This document shows, one piece after another, positions 6,140-7,683 of a DNA stretch of 7,683 nucleotides. Numbering within the stretch: the first letter of the stretch is position 1; every line of letters begins with the position of its first letter. Position numbers and translations under genes: made by a program. The notes below the pieces were generated by a model. It made no database searches. It saw only the letters and a list, made by a program, of their open reading frames with translations, and had not been told where the DNA came from. The stretch comes from Sporomusa sp. (lineage in GTDB: Bacteria > Bacillota_C > Negativicutes > Sporomusales > Sporomusaceae): assembly GCA_029256645.1 (NCBI GenBank), contig JAQSXM010000145.1, positions 1 through 7,683 on the forward strand, in the 5' to 3' direction.

Positions 6140-6943
6140 GTGGCCTTATTGAATCTCGACTCAGTATCTCTTACCTATCCGGGCGATGATCTTCCAGCCA
6201 TAGCCAACCTGTCTCTCGCCATTAACCAAGGTGAGTTTATGGCAGTAGTCGGCCCCAGCGGCTGCGGTAAAAGCTCCACGATCGGGCTCTTGGCCGGATT
6301 AACACCAGTCACAAGCGGCCTGCTTACACTTAATGGCACCCCCATTGTCGCCCCCGGCCCCGACAGGGCGGTAGTTTTTCAGGATTACTCACTGTTTCCC
6401 TGGATGACAGCCCTTGATAATATTAGTTTTGCCTTGCAAGAATCAGGCCGTGCCACAGGTAAAGCAGCCAAACACGAAGCACGAAAACTATTGGATATGG
6501 TCGGTCTTAGCAGTTACAGCCATAAATACCCTGCGGAACTGTCTGGAGGCATGCGTCAGCGGGTGGCCATCGCCCGGGCCTTTGCGCTTGACGCCCCAGT
6601 CTACCTCATGGATGAGCCCTTCGGCGCTGTTGATGCCAGAAACCGGGTAAGCCTGCAAGAATTATTACTCAAGCTGTGGACAGGAGACGGCAACAAGAAA
6701 ACTATATTTCTGGTAACTCACGATATTGACGAAGCTTTATATCTTGCCGACCGTATTGCCGTATTTACCCCTGGCCCGGGTCGGGTCCTAAAGCTTATCG
6801 ATGTGCCTTTCCCCCGCCCCAGGCGCCGTTTTTTTCTGGTTCAGGATCCGCACTACGCCTCACTGCGCAATGAAATTCTCTCCTTGTTGCAGAAAGAAAT
6901 CCTGGAAGAGCTGCAACAAGTGGAAGGAGGCGCAGGCATATGA
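6140..6943 (+). CDS. ABC transporter ATP-binding protein, SsuB/TauB/NrtD type
   Basis: The 267-residue ATPase that powers the importer at the inner face of the membrane. All ABC motifs are intact (numbered from GTG 6140): Walker A GPSGCGKSST (38-47), Q-loop Gln81 in VFQDYSLFPW, signature LSGGMRQR (134-141), Walker B VYLMDEP with Asp158 and Glu159, and the switch His194 in VTHD. The LFPWMT sequence after the Q-loop is characteristic of the nitrate/sulfonate/taurine group. Start choice: AAAGGAGG (6126-6133) directly abuts an ATG at 6134, leaving no spacer, whereas the GTG at 6140 two codons later has the usual six-base gap, so GTG is preferred. Starting at 6134 would add only two residues. The 3' end overlaps the permease gene by ATGA. 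Confidence 0.92.
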   Translation: MALLNLDSVSLTYPGDDLPAIANLSLAINQGEFMAVVGPSGCGKSSTIGLLAGLTPVTSGLLTLNGTPIVAPGPDRAVVFQDYSLFPWMTALDNISFALQESGRATGKAAKHEARKLLDMVGLSSYSHKYPAELSGGMRQRVAIARAFALDAPVYLMDEPFGAVDARNRVSLQELLLKLWTGDGNKKTIFLVTHDIDEALYLADRIAVFTPGPGRVLKLIDVPFPRPRRRFFLVQDPHYASLRNEILSLLQKEILEELQQVEGGAGI

Positions 6944-7683
6944 GCCAGGTAAGCCGTGACCGGCTTATATTGGGGATTGCCACCCTGCTGCTGTGGCAGT
7001 TAAGTACCGCTTGGTTAAAGCTGCTTGACCCGCAACTCTTTCCAACCCCATCACAGGTCCTTAGCCTGCTTGCCGAGGACCGGCAAGTATTTCTGAAAAG
7101 CTTAGTGAGTTCTTTTAATCTGCTGTTTTGGGGTTACACCCTGGCAGTACTGCTCGCTGTCCCACTGGGGCTTGTTATTGGCTGGAACCGCCGCCTGCGC
7201 TTGGCGATTGAACCGGTCACCAATATTCTGGGTCCGATCCCACCTATTGTCTATATCCCTTATGCCATTGCCATCCTGCCGACCTTTACCCTATCTTCGA
7301 TATTTGTCATATTTATCGGCGCTTTTTGGCCGCTGTTTATCAATACCCTCTCAGGTGTGGAGGCTTTGGAAAAAGGTATAGTGGACTCGGCCAGGACTAT
7401 TGGCGTAAGCCGCAAATCGATGCTTATTAACATTCTCTTGCCGGGAGCTATGCCGCATATCGTCAGCGGCGGTGCCATTAGCCTGGTATTGGCCTTTATC
7501 CTGTTAACAGCAGCTGAAATGATTGGTGCAACAAGCGGTTTGGGTTGGTATGTAAAGTACTTCTCAGACTTTGCCGACTACCCGCGGGTAGTAGCCGGTA
7601 TAATTGTCATCGGCGCTGTTGTCCTTACACTAATGACCCTCTACAGGCGTTTTACCGGTTACCTGCTGCGCTGGCGGAAATAG
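6940..7683 (+). CDS. ABC transporter permease, SsuC/TauC type
   Basis: A 247-residue inner-membrane protein with about six membrane segments (roughly 7-26, 62-83, 96-117, 118-139, 178-197 and 216-236), the usual size for this family, which works as a homodimer. The cytoplasmic EAA loop that contacts the ATPase is clear: EALEKGIVDSARTIG followed by LLPGAMPHI, with the conserved Pro at 168. The ATG at 6940 overlaps the ATPase stop (ATGA) and has AAGGAGG (6924-6930) nine bases upstream. Its TAG stop is the last codon of the window, so the gene is complete, but nothing can be said about a terminator or further operon genes beyond it. Confidence 0.92.
   Translation: MSQVSRDRLILGIATLLLWQLSTAWLKLLDPQLFPTPSQVLSLLAEDRQVFLKSLVSSFNLLFWGYTLAVLLAVPLGLVIGWNRRLRLAIEPVTNILGPIPPIVYIPYAIAILPTFTLSSIFVIFIGAFWPLFINTLSGVEALEKGIVDSARTIGVSRKSMLINILLPGAMPHIVSGGAISLVLAFILLTAAEMIGATSGLGWYVKYFSDFADYPRVVAGIIVIGAVVLTLMTLYRRFTGYLLRWRK

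Noticed and set aside
1..7683. CRISPR arrays, tRNA or rRNA genes, insertion sequences
   Set aside because: No regularly spaced repeats, tRNA-like folds, rRNA sequence or transposase were seen.

Overview
The window holds one compact seven-gene operon on the + strand (about 488 to 7683) and, upstream of it, a regulatory region of about 430 bases that also carries the start of a divergent gene leaving the window at its left edge. Balanced base composition, strong GGAGG-type ribosome binding sites, GTG starts, a lipoprotein-type binding protein and corrinoid methyltransferase genes suggest an anaerobic Firmicute. An acetogen-like member of the Negativicutes (Sporomusa and relatives) is my best guess, but this is inference from gene content and style, not from a marker gene.

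Region 1-487: a truncated minus-strand reading frame (1-56) has a ten-base Shine-Dalgarno match and a TTGACA/TAACAT promoter pointing left. A second, very good promoter (TTGCAC, 17 bases, TATAAT, 179-207) points right. Between them lies a perfect 7+7 palindrome (161-175). Only about 35 bases after the predicted rightward transcription start stands a textbook intrinsic terminator (249-294). It is followed by a long inverted repeat (329-403, 14 perfect base pairs at the base) and a TAACGCGTTA palindrome (411-420) before the first gene. The operon therefore looks controlled by attenuation, or a short RNA is made in front of it.

Region 488-5028: two different zinc methyltransferases of the uroporphyrinogen decarboxylase (URO-D) superfamily overlap by ATGA. 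They are followed by a [2Fe-2S]/ASKHA reductive activator of corrinoid proteins and by a cysteine-rich DUF1847 protein. Region 5035-7683: a complete NitT/TauT-type ABC importer (lipoprotein, ATPase, permease). The permease stop codon is the last three bases of the window.

Taken together, the genes suggest import of a small organic compound, transfer of its methyl group to a corrinoid protein by one methyltransferase, transfer onward to a second acceptor by the other, and ATP-dependent repair of the corrinoid when its cobalt oxidises to Co(II). The corrinoid protein itself is not encoded in this window. The substrate cannot be read from the sequence.
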